This document shows, piece by piece, positions 17,847 to 27,411 of a DNA stretch of 64,000 nt (the stretch's first letter is position 1; every line of letters starts with the position of its first letter). Below the pieces are notes generated by a model. The model had not been told where the DNA came from. It did not search any database and saw only the letters and a list, made by a program, of their open reading frames with translations. The stretch covers positions 252,476 to 316,475 of the forward strand of contig NZ_KE386494.1 of NCBI RefSeq assembly GCF_000427425.1. Direction: 5' to 3'. Source of the DNA: Caldanaerobius polysaccharolyticus DSM 13641. Its GTDB lineage: Bacteria > Bacillota > Thermoanaerobacteria > Thermoanaerobacterales > Caldanaerobiaceae. A program made the translations under genes and the position numbers.

Positions 17847-18470
17847 TCACGGAGAGGCAATACACTTTATGATATCCCAGTACATCTTTAACCTCGCTTT
17901 AAACCCCGCTATAAACCCAAGCTTCTCTTCTTTCATCACGTGGGTAAGGTCTTTTAAGTACACGTTTTTTACTTTTATACCAGAGCGTCTCGCATACCTG
18001 GTAATGGCGATTTCAATGCCGTACTTCACATCTTCCAAAGCCCATATATCCTCCAAGACAAAGCGCTTTAAGGCCCTTTGACCTGACAGATGAGGCGCTA
18101 TTACCTGGGCAAAATCAGTGGACAACCTTCCGCTAGAAAAAAGCCCTATCGTCATGTCAGCTTCTCCACCCAGCACAGGTCCTAGCAGGTCTCTGATGTG
18201 TTCCTCTTTTAACCCTATGAGGTCAGCGTCCAGCATCAATAAAATATCGCCCCGCGCCACCTCAAGGCCTTTTTTCACCGCGCCTCCCTTGCCTACATTT
18301 TTTTCTAATTCCACAACCGTGGCGTATTTCCTGGCAATATCTGCTGTCCTGTCAGTGGATCCGTCGTTTACCACGATTATATCGTCGCTGACGCCAGAAG
18401 CCACTACCGCCTTGAGTACGCCTTCTATGGTTTTCTCCTCATTATATGCCGGAATGATAACAGACACCAT
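17847..18470 (-). CDS. Family 2 glycosyltransferase
   Basis: 207 residues, a bare GT-A catalytic domain: VSVIIPAYNEEKTIEGVLKA at the N-terminus, the nucleotide-sugar site VVNDGSTDRT (about 34) and the metal motif LMLDADLIGL (DxD, about 75-85). No membrane segment is evident, so it probably acts on a soluble or membrane-surface acceptor. The nearest types by pattern are dolichyl/undecaprenyl-phosphate sugar transferases and glucosyl-3-phosphoglycerate synthase; sequence alone does not decide. It lies between ispG and polC with gaps of 15 and 9 bases, inside an operon that also makes undecaprenyl diphosphate (uppS), so a lipid-carrier substrate is a reasonable guess. Confidence 0.85.
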   Translation of the reverse strand: MVSVIIPAYNEEKTIEGVLKAVVASGVSDDIIVVNDGSTDRTADIARKYATVVELEKNVGKGGAVKKGLEVARGDILLMLDADLIGLKEEHIRDLLGPVLGGEADMTIGLFSSGRLSTDFAQVIAPHLSGQRALKRFVLEDIWALEDVKYGIEIAITRYARRSGIKVKNVYLKDLTHVMKEEKLGFIAGFKARLKMYWDIIKCIASP

Positions 18471-18485
18471 AGACTATCATCCACC

Positions 18486-19529
18486 TTACAGTTCATTTAT
18501 ACCCTTCATGAGCTCTTGGATTATGTCTTTTTCCGCTATCTTCTTTACTACCTTTCCTCTCTTAAACAGGACAGCGCAGTCCCGACCTCCTGCAATACCA
18601 ATATCCGCATCCCTGGCCTCTCCAGGTCCATTGACCACACAGCCCATAATAGCCACTTTTATGTCTTTTTGTACCCCCTGCAATCTTTTTTCTATTTCAT
18701 TGGCTATATTTATAATGTCAACAGTGCACCTGCCGCACGTGGGGCACGATATTATCTCAACGCCTTTTTTCTCAAGGCCGAGCGATTTCAGTATCTGATG
18801 TCCCACTTTTACCTCTTCCACAGGATCTGCCGTCAGCGAAACCCTCATGGTATCCCCAATGCCCATCCATAGAAGTATACCCAAACCCACAGAGGATTTT
18901 ATCGTCCCTCCCCACATAGTACCTGCCTCAGTAATACCTATGTGAAGGGGATAGTCCAGCCGTTGAGACACCATTATGTAGGATTTAACAGTGGTGCTTA
19001 CGTCAGAGGCCTTCAGAGAAATGACTATGTCCTCAAATCCAAAATCCTCCAGCATCTTTACGTTTTTCAATGCGCTCTCAACCAACGCCTCAGGGGTTCT
19101 GCCGTACTTGTCCAGGTATTCTTTTTCTATGGAACCCGAGTTTACGCCTATCCTGATAGGGATGCCGCGATCTTTTGCCGCATCTACCACAGCCTTTATC
19201 CTATCAGAAGACCCAATATTACCCGGGTTTATCCTGATTTTATCCGCCCCGCTTTCTATAGACTTAATAGCAAGCCTGTAGTCAAAGTGAATATCAGCCA
19301 CCAGCGGAATAGCAATCCTTTTTTTTATCTGGGATATGGCAGCGGCTGATGCCTCATCGGGAACCGCGACCCTTACTATGTGGCAACCCGCTTCCTCAAG
19401 CCTTTTAATCTGCTGACACGTCGCTTCCACATCTGCGGTATAAGTGGTGGTCATGGATTGAACCGCAATGGGGTGGCCGCCTCCTATTATCACATCGCCT
19501 ATTTTTACCTCTCTCGTCTTTTTGCCCAT
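18486..19529 (-). CDS. ispG: 4-hydroxy-3-methylbut-2-en-1-yl diphosphate synthase
   Basis: Iron-sulphur enzyme of the MEP isoprenoid pathway (GcpE). 347 residues. The TIM-barrel part has [15 protein letters not shown] and [13 protein letters not shown]; the C-terminal cluster cysteines are in SCPTCGRC (about residue 265) and [10 protein letters not shown]. Substrate comes from the pathway that starts with dxr, two genes upstream. Ferredoxin or flavodoxin is the usual electron donor. ATG 19529 lies 4 bases after the rseP stop. Confidence 0.96.
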   Translation of the reverse strand: MGKKTREVKIGDVIIGGGHPIAVQSMTTTYTADVEATCQQIKRLEEAGCHIVRVAVPDEASAAAISQIKKRIAIPLVADIHFDYRLAIKSIESGADKIRINPGNIGSSDRIKAVVDAAKDRGIPIRIGVNSGSIEKEYLDKYGRTPEALVESALKNVKMLEDFGFEDIVISLKASDVSTTVKSYIMVSQRLDYPLHIGITEAGTMWGGTIKSSVGLGILLWMGIGDTMRVSLTADPVEEVKVGHQILKSLGLEKKGVEIISCPTCGRCTVDIINIANEIEKRLQGVQKDIKVAIMGCVVNGPGEARDADIGIAGGRDCAVLFKRGKVVKKIAEKDIIQELMKGINEL

Positions 19530-19533
19530 GTTC

Positions 19534-20550
19534 TCACCTGCTCAATCTCAATATGTCCTTGTAGGTCATAAAAATCATAAACAAGATGAGGAATATAAAA
19601 CCTATGAAATGTATCAGCCCTTCTTTTTCCCTGTCTATAGGTCTCCTCCTAACGGCCTCCACCAGTAAAAATAACAGTCTGCTGCCATCTAAAGCCGGTA
19701 TAGGCAAAAGATTGATTATCGCCAGGTTAAGGCTGATTAATGATGTAAGGCCTAGTAAATTGTAAAAACCCGACCTGGCCGCTTCTCCTACCACGCTTAT
19801 AATGCCCACAGGCCCCATAAAATCATTCACAGAAACCCTGCCCGTTACCAAGCCCGTCAAAGATGACAGCATTACCTGTGTTATATAAAATGACTGGTAT
19901 ATGCCGTTTTTAACGTTGACCGCCAGAGATGCTTTATTATTGTAACCTATCTTTCCCTTAGGCGTTATGCCTATCATTGGCTTTTTGTTTTTTTCATCGT
20001 ACACAGGGGTAACTTTGAAGTCCAGGATCTTACCAGCCCTATTTACTTCGATGGTTACTGGCTTATCCACGCTCTCACTTACTGCAGCTTGAAGGTCGCT
20101 CCACGTCTTTATGCTGTAGCCGTCCACCTTCACTACAACGTCTCCAGGCATAATACCGGCTTGAGCAGCAGGGTAATCGGGTATCACCGACTGAACTACA
20201 GGCACAGGAGTCACGGTTATAAATCCCATTGCGATGAATATCAATACAGCTACAAGGAAATTCATCAAAGAACCAGCAGCAGCCACCGCAAACCTCGCCA
20301 AGACAGGCTTATTGGAATAAGCCCTTATGTCAGTAGAGGATTCATCTTCACCCAGCATCTTGCAGTAACCCCCTATGGGGAAAAGCCTTAGGGAATAAAG
20401 GGTTTCGCCCTTTTTAAATCCCACCAGCTTAGGTCCCATTCCGACAGAGAATTCCTCTACCTTTATATCAGAGAGCTTGGCCGCTATAAAGTGGCCCAAT
20501 TCATGGAAAACTATTAAAATACCGAGAACGATTATAGATATTGCTATCAA
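19534..20550 (-). CDS. rseP: Site-2 (intramembrane) zinc metalloprotease RseP/RasP
   Basis: Membrane protease for regulated intramembrane proteolysis (anti-sigma factors, signal peptides). 338 residues. HEXXH at 16-20 ([11 protein letters not shown]) in the first membrane segment, a single PDZ domain in the middle ([23 protein letters not shown], about 125-150) and the second metal-site motif [14 protein letters not shown] near the end. Three to four membrane segments. TTG start at 20550 directly follows the dxr stop, with GGTGGTGAAT as ribosome site. The dxr-rseP-ispG order is usual. Confidence 0.94.
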   Translation of the reverse strand: MIAISIIVLGILIVFHELGHFIAAKLSDIKVEEFSVGMGPKLVGFKKGETLYSLRLFPIGGYCKMLGEDESSTDIRAYSNKPVLARFAVAAAGSLMNFLVAVLIFIAMGFITVTPVPVVQSVIPDYPAAQAGIMPGDVVVKVDGYSIKTWSDLQAAVSESVDKPVTIEVNRAGKILDFKVTPVYDEKNKKPMIGITPKGKIGYNNKASLAVNVKNGIYQSFYITQVMLSSLTGLVTGRVSVNDFMGPVGIISVVGEAARSGFYNLLGLTSLISLNLAIINLLPIPALDGSRLLFLLVEAVRRRPIDREKEGLIHFIGFIFLILFMIFMTYKDILRLSR

Positions 20551-21693
20551 TTAATTCACCACCATTTTTTTCACTGCATCTCTTGTGCGCCAATCTGCAT
20601 ATATTATATCCTCAAGAGACGGATTGTAAATCGGACTATGCCGATTTAAAGCCTCTTCTATAAAAACAGGGATATCCAAAAACCTTAAAGCGCCTTTAAG
20701 AAATAAATCTACCAGCACTTCATTGGCCGCGTTTAAAACCGCAGGGTACGTACCACCTTTAAGCGCTGCATCGTAGGCCAATTGTAAGCACCTAAATTTT
20801 TCGCAATCAGGCTTTCTAAAAGTTAGTGTTAGACCGCGCAAGTCCAGTGGTTTAATCATACCTCTGAGCCTTTGTGGATAGGACAGGGCGTACTGAATAG
20901 GCAACCTCATGTCAGGAACACCCATCTGAGCCAGAACGGCGCCATCTATAAACTCCACCATAGAGTGCACAACGCTCTCCGGGTGTATCACCACTTCTAT
21001 GTCATCATATTCAACGCCAAAAAACCAGTGAGCCTCTATGACCTCAAAGCCCTTGTTCATAAGCGTTGCCGAGTCTATAGTTATCTTTTGGCCCATACTC
21101 CAGGTCGGATGTTTTAACGCTTGATCCACTGTCACATCTTTTAACATATCAACGGTATAATCTCTAAAAGGCCCTCCTGATGCCGTCAAAATGATCCTCT
21201 TGATCTCCCCGTACCCCTCAGGCTTTTGAAGGCATTGAAATATGGCTGAATGCTCGCTGTCCACAGGCAAAATAGCTGTGTTTTTCTCTCGGGCCATGGA
21301 TACGATTATTTCACCAGCTGTAACCATTGATTCTTTGTTGGCCAGTGCCAGTGTCACACCCTTTTTAAGAGCAGATACAGTGGGCATAAGGCCTGCTATG
21401 CCCACAATGGAATTTAATACAATATCAGCAGCGCAAGCTTCCACCAGGCGCGCAGGTGCATCTTCTCCAGTAATGATGTGGCATTTATAATTTAACAGCT
21501 CACTGATACAGCTGCTATCTCTCACTATAGCGACCATAGAGGGCTTGAATTCGTTGGCCTGCTGTGCCAGCAATTCTGAATTGTCAAATGCCGACAAGCC
21601 CACTACTTTAAATTCCTCTGGATGCTGCTTTATAACTTCCAGAGCCTGCCTACCTATAGAGCCTGTTGAACCCAATATCAAAACCCTTTTCAT
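20551..21693 (-). CDS. dxr: 1-deoxy-D-xylulose 5-phosphate reductoisomerase
   Basis: Second enzyme of the MEP pathway; NADPH-dependent. 380 residues. N-terminal Rossmann motif LGSTGSIGRQALEVI (about 6-20), catalytic segment LPVDSEHSAIFQ (about 148) and SATLMNKGFEVIEAHWFF with metal and substrate ligands; the C-terminal helical domain is complete. With ispG in the same operon it supplies isopentenyl diphosphate for uppS. Confidence 0.96.
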   Translation of the reverse strand: MKRVLILGSTGSIGRQALEVIKQHPEEFKVVGLSAFDNSELLAQQANEFKPSMVAIVRDSSCISELLNYKCHIITGEDAPARLVEACAADIVLNSIVGIAGLMPTVSALKKGVTLALANKESMVTAGEIIVSMAREKNTAILPVDSEHSAIFQCLQKPEGYGEIKRIILTASGGPFRDYTVDMLKDVTVDQALKHPTWSMGQKITIDSATLMNKGFEVIEAHWFFGVEYDDIEVVIHPESVVHSMVEFIDGAVLAQMGVPDMRLPIQYALSYPQRLRGMIKPLDLRGLTLTFRKPDCEKFRCLQLAYDAALKGGTYPAVLNAANEVLVDLFLKGALRFLDIPVFIEEALNRHSPIYNPSLEDIIYADWRTRDAVKKMVVN

Positions 21694-21705
21694 ACCATAC
21701 CTCTC

Positions 21706-22470
21706 TTATAAGTATATTTTATCTGCTAGAAAATAAATGACAACACTTACGTAAATTATACTGTCAAATCTATCCAGCACACCACCATGTCCTGGTATTA
21801 CATTTCCGAAGTCCTTGATCCTGCAATTTCTCTTGATGTACGAAGCGCTTAAATCCCCTATCTGAGATACCACCGAGCCCACAAAGGATATGATCAAAAA
21901 AACATAGCTGCTGTGCAAGTAAACCATGGCATAAAAATATACCGTTATGACACACCCCACCACACCACCCACAAAGCCCTCTACGGTTTTGTTGGGGCTT
22001 ACATCAGGACAAAGCTTTTTTTTGCCAAAAAACCTCCCTATAAAGTAAGCAAAGGTATCAGTGGAAAAAGCTATTATAAAAACCAGCCAAAAGAGCTTCG
22101 CATCTACGTCCCTTATCCTTAGAAGAAATACAAAGGGAATTACAGCGTATATAAAACCTGCAATCCTCAAAAAAACCACATTTACACTGCGCTTATTCAA
22201 TATAGCAAAGGTCATGAGTACAATAAAATAAACATATATCAAGATATCAGAAGACACCACTTCATTCAATACAAAAAAAACCGCTATGTACAGATAGCCG
22301 ATTAAATCCAGATAACCCGATTGGCCGTTGCTATTGGCTTTATTAAACTCGCGATACGCAATTGCCGCCAGGAGGAACATGGCTACTTTCAACGGTATCC
22401 CGCCGTACACTCCAACGGCGATCAACATAGGTATTCCGATTAATGCGCTCAAAACTCTTTGTTTTAGCAT
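21706..22470 (-). CDS. cdsA: Phosphatidate cytidylyltransferase
   Basis: Makes CDP-diacylglycerol from phosphatidate and CTP. Polytopic membrane protein of 254 residues with about seven hydrophobic segments. The signature DVSPNKTVEGFVGG followed by GHGGVLDRFDSI is complete. ATG 22470 is chosen: GGAGGATTATA precedes it and it overlaps the uppS stop in a TAATG arrangement, so the 27 in-frame codons upstream are not used. Coupled translation with uppS is likely. Confidence 0.95.
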   Translation of the reverse strand: MLKQRVLSALIGIPMLIAVGVYGGIPLKVAMFLLAAIAYREFNKANSNGQSGYLDLIGYLYIAVFFVLNEVVSSDILIYVYFIVLMTFAILNKRSVNVVFLRIAGFIYAVIPFVFLLRIRDVDAKLFWLVFIIAFSTDTFAYFIGRFFGKKKLCPDVSPNKTVEGFVGGVVGCVITVYFYAMVYLHSSYVFLIISFVGSVVSQIGDLSASYIKRNCRIKDFGNVIPGHGGVLDRFDSIIYVSVVIYFLADKIYL

Positions 22471-23195
22471 TATAATCCTCCAAAACGCCTTTCCCTTTCC
22501 TGATAATCGGCTATAGCCGACAATAGGTCTTTTTCGGAAAAATCCGGCCACAAGGTGTCAGTATACCATAATTCTGAATAAGCGATCTGCCAGAGTAAAA
22601 AATTGCTCACCCTGTATTCTCCCCCTGTGCGTATCAAAAGATCGGGGTCAGGCATCCCCGCTGTGTAAATATAATTTGAAAACAGCTTTTCATCTATATC
22701 CTCTTCGCTTATCTTTGAGCTCTTAACGCCCTTAATTATCTCTTTAACAGCATTTACGATCTCCAGCCTGCCACCGTAATTTAAGGCCAGATTTACAATT
22801 AAGCCGTCATTGTCCTTCAATAATTGTTTGGCTCTCTCTATTTCAAACCTTACGTCATCTTTAAAAGAGGATATATCGCCGATGAAGTTTAACCTTACAT
22901 TGTTTTTGTTTAACTCCATTACTTCACGCCGTAAATAATACACCAATAATTTAAAAAGGGCACTTACTTCTCTCTCAGGGCGTTTCCAGTTTTCCGTGGA
23001 AAAAGCGTACAACGTAAGGTACTTAACCCCTATTTGGGAACAAAACTCTATAATTCTCTTCACCGTCTTTATACCTGCCCTGTGCCCAGCGGTTCTTGGC
23101 ATACCTCTCTTCTGTGCCCACCGGCCGTTCCCATCCATAATTATAGCGATGTGCTGCGGTATCTTACTCCCATCTATGTCCATGGTTTCATCCAT
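22470..23195 (-). CDS. uppS: Undecaprenyl diphosphate synthase
   Basis: Cis-prenyltransferase that makes the C55 lipid carrier for peptidoglycan. 241 residues. HIAIIMDGNGRWAQKRG (about 16-32) holds the catalytic aspartate; YLTLYAFSTENWKRP and the end DPDLLIRTGGEYRVSNFLLWQIAYSE are typical (quoted in parts). Start ATG 23195 has AGGTGA 5 bases upstream, so the GTG at 23204 is rejected. The stop overlaps cdsA by one base. Confidence 0.96.
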   Translation of the reverse strand: MDETMDIDGSKIPQHIAIIMDGNGRWAQKRGMPRTAGHRAGIKTVKRIIEFCSQIGVKYLTLYAFSTENWKRPEREVSALFKLLVYYLRREVMELNKNNVRLNFIGDISSFKDDVRFEIERAKQLLKDNDGLIVNLALNYGGRLEIVNAVKEIIKGVKSSKISEEDIDEKLFSNYIYTAGMPDPDLLIRTGGEYRVSNFLLWQIAYSELWYTDTLWPDFSEKDLLSAIADYQERERRFGGL

Positions 23196-23209
23196 TAATC
23201 TCACCTTTT

Positions 23210-23767
23210 TTATATCTCCATGATCTCCGCTTCTTTTTTAGCGCAAATCTCGTCTACTTGCTTTATATACTTGTCCGTCAGTTTCTGCACCTCGTCCTGG
23301 CCTTTTTTCATCTCGTCTTCCGATATCTCCTTGTTTTTCTCCATCTTTTTAACCTGGTCAATAGCCTCTCTGCGGACATTTCGTATAGCAACCCTGCTGG
23401 TCTCTGCGATTTTGTGTACCATCTTGACCATTTCCTTTCTCCTCTCTTCTGTCAATTCAGGCAGGACCAGCCGTATCACCTTGCCGTCACTGGTGGGATT
23501 CAACCCAAGGTCAGAAGTCTGAATGGCCTTTTGAATCAAGTTAAGGGAAGAAACATCCCACGGCTGAATCACTAAAACCCTGGGTTCAGGTACACTAATT
23601 GTGGCCAGCTGATTGACGGGCATAGCGGTACCGTAATAATCCACCTTTACCCTTTCTAATATAGCGGGATTTGCTCTCCCCGTCCTTATAGATGCAAGCT
23701 CTTTTTTAAAATTCTCTACTGCTGCTTTCATATTTTTCTCAGCCGCTGAATACACATCCTTTAACAT
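23210..23767 (-). CDS. frr: Ribosome recycling factor
   Basis: Splits post-termination ribosomes with EF-G. 185 residues, standard length. [15 protein letters not shown], the VDYYGT segment and the long C-terminal three-helix-bundle part ([16 protein letters not shown]) are all present. ATG 23767 follows AAAGGAGTGATTTT. It lies 4 bases after pyrH, the normal order. Confidence 0.97.
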   Translation of the reverse strand: MLKDVYSAAEKNMKAAVENFKKELASIRTGRANPAILERVKVDYYGTAMPVNQLATISVPEPRVLVIQPWDVSSLNLIQKAIQTSDLGLNPTSDGKVIRLVLPELTEERRKEMVKMVHKIAETSRVAIRNVRREAIDQVKKMEKNKEISEDEMKKGQDEVQKLTDKYIKQVDEICAKKEAEIMEI

Positions 23768-23771
23768 AAAA

Positions 23772-24482
23772 TCACTCCTTTACCACTGTTCCTATATTTT
23801 CTCCGAGGATTACCCTCTTTATATTGCCTTTTTTAGTTAGATCAAACACGATTATAGGTATGTTGTTGTCCATGCACAGTGAAGTAGCTGTGGAATCCAT
23901 CACCCCTAAGCGCATATTTAAAACATCTTTATATGTAAGCTCATCAAACTTTTTAGCTTCCTTATTTATACGAGGATCGCAGTCGTACACGCCGTCTACC
24001 TTTTTTGCCAGGAGTATAACATCTGCATCTATTTCAGCAGCTCGCAGAGCCGCTGTAGTATCCGTTGAAAAAAAAGGACTGCCAATTCCCGCTGCAAATA
24101 TAACAACCCTGCCTTTTTCCAGATGCCTTATAGCTCTTCTCCTTATATAAGGTTCTGCAACCGCTCTCATCTCAATAGCGGTCTGCACTCGTGTAGGGAT
24201 ATTTCTTTTTTCCAGAGAGTCCTGCAGCGCCAGGGCATTTATAACCGTCGCCAGCATCCCCATGTGGTCCGCTGTGGACCTGTCCATCCCTATGCCACTT
24301 CTTCCTCTCCATATATTTCCCCCACCTACCACTACACCTATATCCACGTTAAGTTTTTTTACCTCCGCTATCTCCTCAGCTATCTGATTCACTGTATCAA
24401 AATCTATCCCAAAGCTTTTATCTCCTGCTAACGCTTCTCCCGATATTTTAAGTATAACCCTATTGTACACGGGTTTTTCCAA
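23772..24482 (-). CDS. pyrH: UMP kinase
   Basis: Phosphorylates UMP to UDP; amino-acid-kinase fold, hexameric. 236 residues. [12 protein letters not shown] near the N-terminus, [11 protein letters not shown] (about 51), [13 protein letters not shown] and the [17 protein letters not shown] nucleotide region are intact. The start is TTG 24482, with GAGGAGGG 5 bases upstream; no ATG fits. First gene after the tsf terminator, so it needs its own promoter; only a good -10 is visible. Confidence 0.96.
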   Translation of the reverse strand: MEKPVYNRVILKISGEALAGDKSFGIDFDTVNQIAEEIAEVKKLNVDIGVVVGGGNIWRGRSGIGMDRSTADHMGMLATVINALALQDSLEKRNIPTRVQTAIEMRAVAEPYIRRRAIRHLEKGRVVIFAAGIGSPFFSTDTTAALRAAEIDADVILLAKKVDGVYDCDPRINKEAKKFDELTYKDVLNMRLGVMDSTATSLCMDNNIPIIVFDLTKKGNIKRVILGENIGTVVKE

Positions 24483-24504
24483 TTTTAGCCCTCCTCAATG
24501 ATAT

Positions 24505-24510
24505 ATTATA
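24505..24510 (-). promoter_or_regulatory. Possible -10 box of the pyrH-frr-...-polC operon
   Basis: Perfect TATAAT on the minus strand, 22 bases before the pyrH start and downstream of the tsf terminator. No convincing -35 at 16-18 bases (GGATTT at 17), so this is tentative. Confidence 0.3.
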
Positions 24511-24546
24511 TTCTCTGTAACTTATAAAAATCCTCTTTAATTCGTG

Positions 24547-24571
24547 AAAAAGGGAACACCATGGTGTTCCC
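24547..24571 (-). terminator. Rho-independent terminator of rpsB-tsf
   Basis: Stem GGGAACACC/GGTGTTCCC (24552-24560 with 24563-24571) followed on the minus strand by five T. It separates rpsB-tsf from pyrH. Confidence 0.85.
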
Positions 24572-24577
24572 CTTGAT

Positions 24578-25228
24578 TTAACGATTAAGCTCCCGGGCCA
24601 CTTCCTCAGCTATGTCGCATTTCTTCTTTTCTATGCCCTCGCCTAATTCAAATCTCGCAAATCTCCTTATAACTACGTTTTCGCCAATCTTGGCAATTAA
24701 CTCATTTAAAAGCTGCTTTATGGTCTTGCTGTCGTCCCTGATAAAAGGTTGCTCCAAAAGGCAGACCTCTTTATAATATTTTTCCAACCGCCCTTCCACC
24801 ATTTTCTCGACCACTTTATCAGGTTTGCCCTCGTTCTTCGCCTGGGTCCTGTATATCTCTTTTTCCTTCTCCACGACGTCCTCAGGCACTTCTTCCCTAC
24901 TTATATACTGGGGATTGGCAGCAGCGATCTGCATGGCGATGTCGTGCACGAAATTCTTAAAATCTTCCGTCCTAGCCACGAAATCCGTCTCACAGTTTAC
25001 CTCAACGAGAACGCCAATCCTGCCACCGCCATGGATATAGGACGTCACAATGCCCTCCGCGGCAACCCTTCCTGCCTTTTTAGCAGCAGCAGCAAGGCCC
25101 TTCTCTCTCAATATTTCAATAGCTCTTTCCATATCGCCTTGGGCTTCGGTCAAGGCTTTTTTGCAATCCATCATACCGGCACCGGTACGCTCTCTAAGCT
25201 CTTTAACCATTGATGCAGTTATTTCCAT
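24578..25228 (-). CDS. tsf: Translation elongation factor Ts
   Basis: Nucleotide exchange factor for EF-Tu. 216 residues, the short form. The N-terminal UBA-like domain has [17 protein letters not shown], and [15 protein letters not shown] marks the core. One dimerisation subdomain is reduced compared with the enteric protein, common in Clostridia. ATG 25228 follows GGAGGTATCTCGAG. Partner of rpsB, 21 bases upstream. Confidence 0.96.
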   Translation of the reverse strand: MEITASMVKELRERTGAGMMDCKKALTEAQGDMERAIEILREKGLAAAAKKAGRVAAEGIVTSYIHGGGRIGVLVEVNCETDFVARTEDFKNFVHDIAMQIAAANPQYISREEVPEDVVEKEKEIYRTQAKNEGKPDKVVEKMVEGRLEKYYKEVCLLEQPFIRDDSKTIKQLLNELIAKIGENVVIRRFARFELGEGIEKKKCDIAEEVARELNR

Positions 25229-25249
25229 CTCGAGATACCTCCAATTTTA

Positions 25250-25957
25250 TCATTCTTGTTCTGCCGTCATCTGCTCACCCTGCCGACCTTCTAAAACGGC
25301 ATCTGCCATTTTCTGCGTGATCAACTTGATAGCGCGGATAGCGTCATCATTACCGGGAATAGGATAATCTATCTCATCGGGATCACAGTTGGTGTCCACT
25401 ATGGCCACCACAGGTATATTAAGGCTTCTTGCCTCTTTTACCGCTATTTGCTCCTTGCGAGGATCAATTATGAAGAGCGCATCAGGTAACTTGGGCATAT
25501 TTTTAATCCCGCCCAGGTTTTTCTCCAGCTTTTCCTTCTCTTTTTTCAACGCGTTAACTTCTTTTTTAGGCAATACATCAAAAGTGCCGTCCTGCTCCAT
25601 TGCCTCTAACTTTTTCAAGTACTCCACGCGGTTCCTAATAGTCTTATAATTGGTCAGCATTCCTCCCAACCATCTCTGGTTGACGTAATACATGCCACAC
25701 CTTTCAGCTTCTTCCTTGACCGCATCCTGGGCCTGCTTTTTCGTGCCTACGAACAAAAGTATGCCGCCCTCTGCAGCCAAATTCCTCACAAATTCATAGG
25801 CCTCTTCTACCTTCTTTTCTGTTTTCTGCAGGTCGATAATGTATATGCCGTTTCTCTCCGTGAATATATACTTGGCCATTTTGGGATTCCAGCGTCTGGT
25901 CTGATGGCCAAAATGCACGCCTGCTTCCAACAATTGTTTCATTGAAATAATTGACAT
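25250..25957 (-). CDS. rpsB: Small ribosomal subunit protein uS2
   Basis: 235 residues. [42 protein letters not shown] (in parts), [13 protein letters not shown] and the [18 protein letters not shown] strand are diagnostic. ATG 25957 is chosen, with GGAGGTGCTTTG upstream; the frame is open 22 codons further up, but that stretch is the structured leader. It has its own promoter, overlapping the end of fapA, and a leader that can fold into a long stem-loop. Confidence 0.96.
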   Translation of the reverse strand: MSIISMKQLLEAGVHFGHQTRRWNPKMAKYIFTERNGIYIIDLQKTEKKVEEAYEFVRNLAAEGGILLFVGTKKQAQDAVKEEAERCGMYYVNQRWLGGMLTNYKTIRNRVEYLKKLEAMEQDGTFDVLPKKEVNALKKEKEKLEKNLGGIKNMPKLPDALFIIDPRKEQIAVKEARSLNIPVVAIVDTNCDPDEIDYPIPGNDDAIRAIKLITQKMADAVLEGRQGEQMTAEQE

Positions 25958-25983
25958 CAAAGCACCTCCATTGGTTATTCCTC

Positions 25984-26038
25984 CATAATCCGCATTTTCG
26001 CACGGGGCCAGGGGCACCTCCATGCGAATTGGATTATG
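25984..26038 (-). promoter_or_regulatory. rpsB leader stem-loop (candidate S2 regulatory RNA)
   Basis: Two stacked perfect stems: outer CATAATCC/GGATTATG (26031-26038 with 25984-25991) and inner TTCGCA/TGCGAA (26023-26028 with 25997-26002), capped by a GC-rich hairpin. It ends 26 bases before the rpsB start. Autogenous control of rpsB through its leader is known in other bacteria; binding of S2 here is inferred from position and fold. Confidence 0.6.
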
Positions 26039-26061
26039 TGTGTTTTATTTTTATCATTATT

Positions 26062-26090
26062 ATGATACCATCAAAGTCTTTATATGGCAA
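26062..26090 (-). promoter_or_regulatory. Probable sigma-A promoter of rpsB-tsf
   Basis: Minus strand: -35 TTGCCA (26085-26090), 17-base spacer, -10 TATCAT (26062-26067). The -35 lies within the last codons of fapA. Confidence 0.55.
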
Positions 26091-27411
26091 GTACTTTTAT
26101 ACGTCCCTCAGAGTAAATTATCTTGCAGTGCCTTATCTCGTCCTTTACAACCATTATTTCCTCTTTTATCTTTATCTTAACCCCTGAGTAAAGAATATCT
26201 GTAACCACCACATAGGGATTTTCACACTCTGACACTTTGGTGTTCTTCACAATCTCTTCAAGCTCATGTTGCTTTTCATCCAGTTGTTTTATCGCAAACA
26301 ACGCTTTTTTTAGAAGTTCTTTTTCTCCCGAAGACAAAAAGGGTTTTCCCCTGAGGTATTTAACCGTTTTCGCCAATTCCTCTATTTCTTGTCTTACTTT
26401 TTTTAACTCGCCGTTTGCAATGTCGTAACTTTCCTTTTCTTTAAAGTCACACCCTACTTCTATCTCTGTATAAGTAGCCATAGGTGAACCTATGATTTTC
26501 GCTTCTATGAATTTATAAGCGCACACTCTACCGCCCACTATCAAGCCCTTTTTACCACTTACAATTATATTGCCGTTAGCCTTCACATAACTGTGCATTA
26601 TGGCGCCGCAGCGTATATCATTGTTTACTTCAACTTTAGTATTTTCCAGATAATAGGCTTTGAGACTGCCTTCTGAGACAATTGAAGCTCTATTTTTGCC
26701 CTTTACCCCTCTTCCAATCACTATATCACCTTTACTATACAGCACGCTGTCTTCCACATTCCCCCCTATTTTTATATCCCCTTCTGCTTTTATCTCAAAC
26801 CCTGAATACACGTCGTTGCGAACCACGATGTTGCCCACGAAATTTATGTTACCCACCGACATATCTACATTTTCTATCTCTAAAACAGGTAGCACGCTTA
26901 TTTTCCCGTCTTTGATAAACAGCTGACCATCTGTCATAGAAACAAACGCGCCGTTTGCCAATATCACGTTTTGGCCACACTTTATCTTAAGAGGTCTGCC
27001 CGGTTTAGGCTTAACAGAAGTTCCCATTACATCTTTACCTTCTGTGCCCGGTGTTGCTTCTGTAACCACAGCTATTATGTCCCCTTTTTTTACATTATGG
27101 ACTATGTTGAGAGACCTGTAATCCACGCTGCCGTTGTCCATAATTTGCGGCTTTCCGCCCTGTACCACACGCCTAAAGTCCACACGGGCATCTTTCCCAT
27201 CCTTGGGTTCTTTTCCTTGAGCGATTAAAATGTCCTCGCCGTACACCGGCGCATTAGCTAATTCTTTGATCACGTCGTGCATTATGCCGTATACGACTTT
27301 TCGCTCAGACAGAAATTTCTCAATGTCTTTTACATCGGGTCTCACGCCCTCCTGTAGGTTTATATACGCCTTCATCCTGTCATTGCTTATACGCAATTTT
27401 ATGCCATCCAT
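26080..27411 (-). CDS. FapA family protein (DUF342)
   Basis: 443 residues. An N-terminal domain with VRPDVKDIEKFL is followed by a central right-handed beta-helix-like stretch (VGNINFVGNIVVRNDVYSG ... EAEGDIKIGGNVED ... SKGDIVIGRGV, about 160-300) and a C-terminal coiled-coil (about 330-395). This is the FapA/DUF342 layout; members have been linked to polar organisation and to flagellar or cell-envelope functions, with no enzyme activity known. Its start overlaps the sigD stop (TAATG), so it is the last gene of the fla/che operon, in the position of swrB in Bacillus. Confidence 0.85.
   Translation of the reverse strand: MDGIKLRISNDRMKAYINLQEGVRPDVKDIEKFLSERKVVYGIMHDVIKELANAPVYGEDILIAQGKEPKDGKDARVDFRRVVQGGKPQIMDNGSVDYRSLNIVHNVKKGDIIAVVTEATPGTEGKDVMGTSVKPKPGRPLKIKCGQNVILANGAFVSMTDGQLFIKDGKISVLPVLEIENVDMSVGNINFVGNIVVRNDVYSGFEIKAEGDIKIGGNVEDSVLYSKGDIVIGRGVKGKNRASIVSEGSLKAYYLENTKVEVNNDIRCGAIMHSYVKANGNIIVSGKKGLIVGGRVCAYKFIEAKIIGSPMATYTEIEVGCDFKEKESYDIANGELKKVRQEIEELAKTVKYLRGKPFLSSGEKELLKKALFAIKQLDEKQHELEEIVKNTKVSECENPYVVVTDILYSGVKIKIKEEIMVVKDEIRHCKIIYSEGRIKVLAI

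Noticed and set aside
18118-18872. Plus-strand frames opposite the glycosyltransferase and ispG
   Set aside because: Mirror of two conserved minus-strand genes; no independent support.
22471-22551. 27-codon N-terminal extension of CdsA
   Set aside because: It is the end of uppS in another frame; the ATG at 22470 has a strong ribosome site and the family start.
26000-26023. N-terminal extension of S2 (22 codons, start at 26023)
   Set aside because: The stretch is the leader stem-loop; the family N-terminus and ribosome site place the start at 25957.
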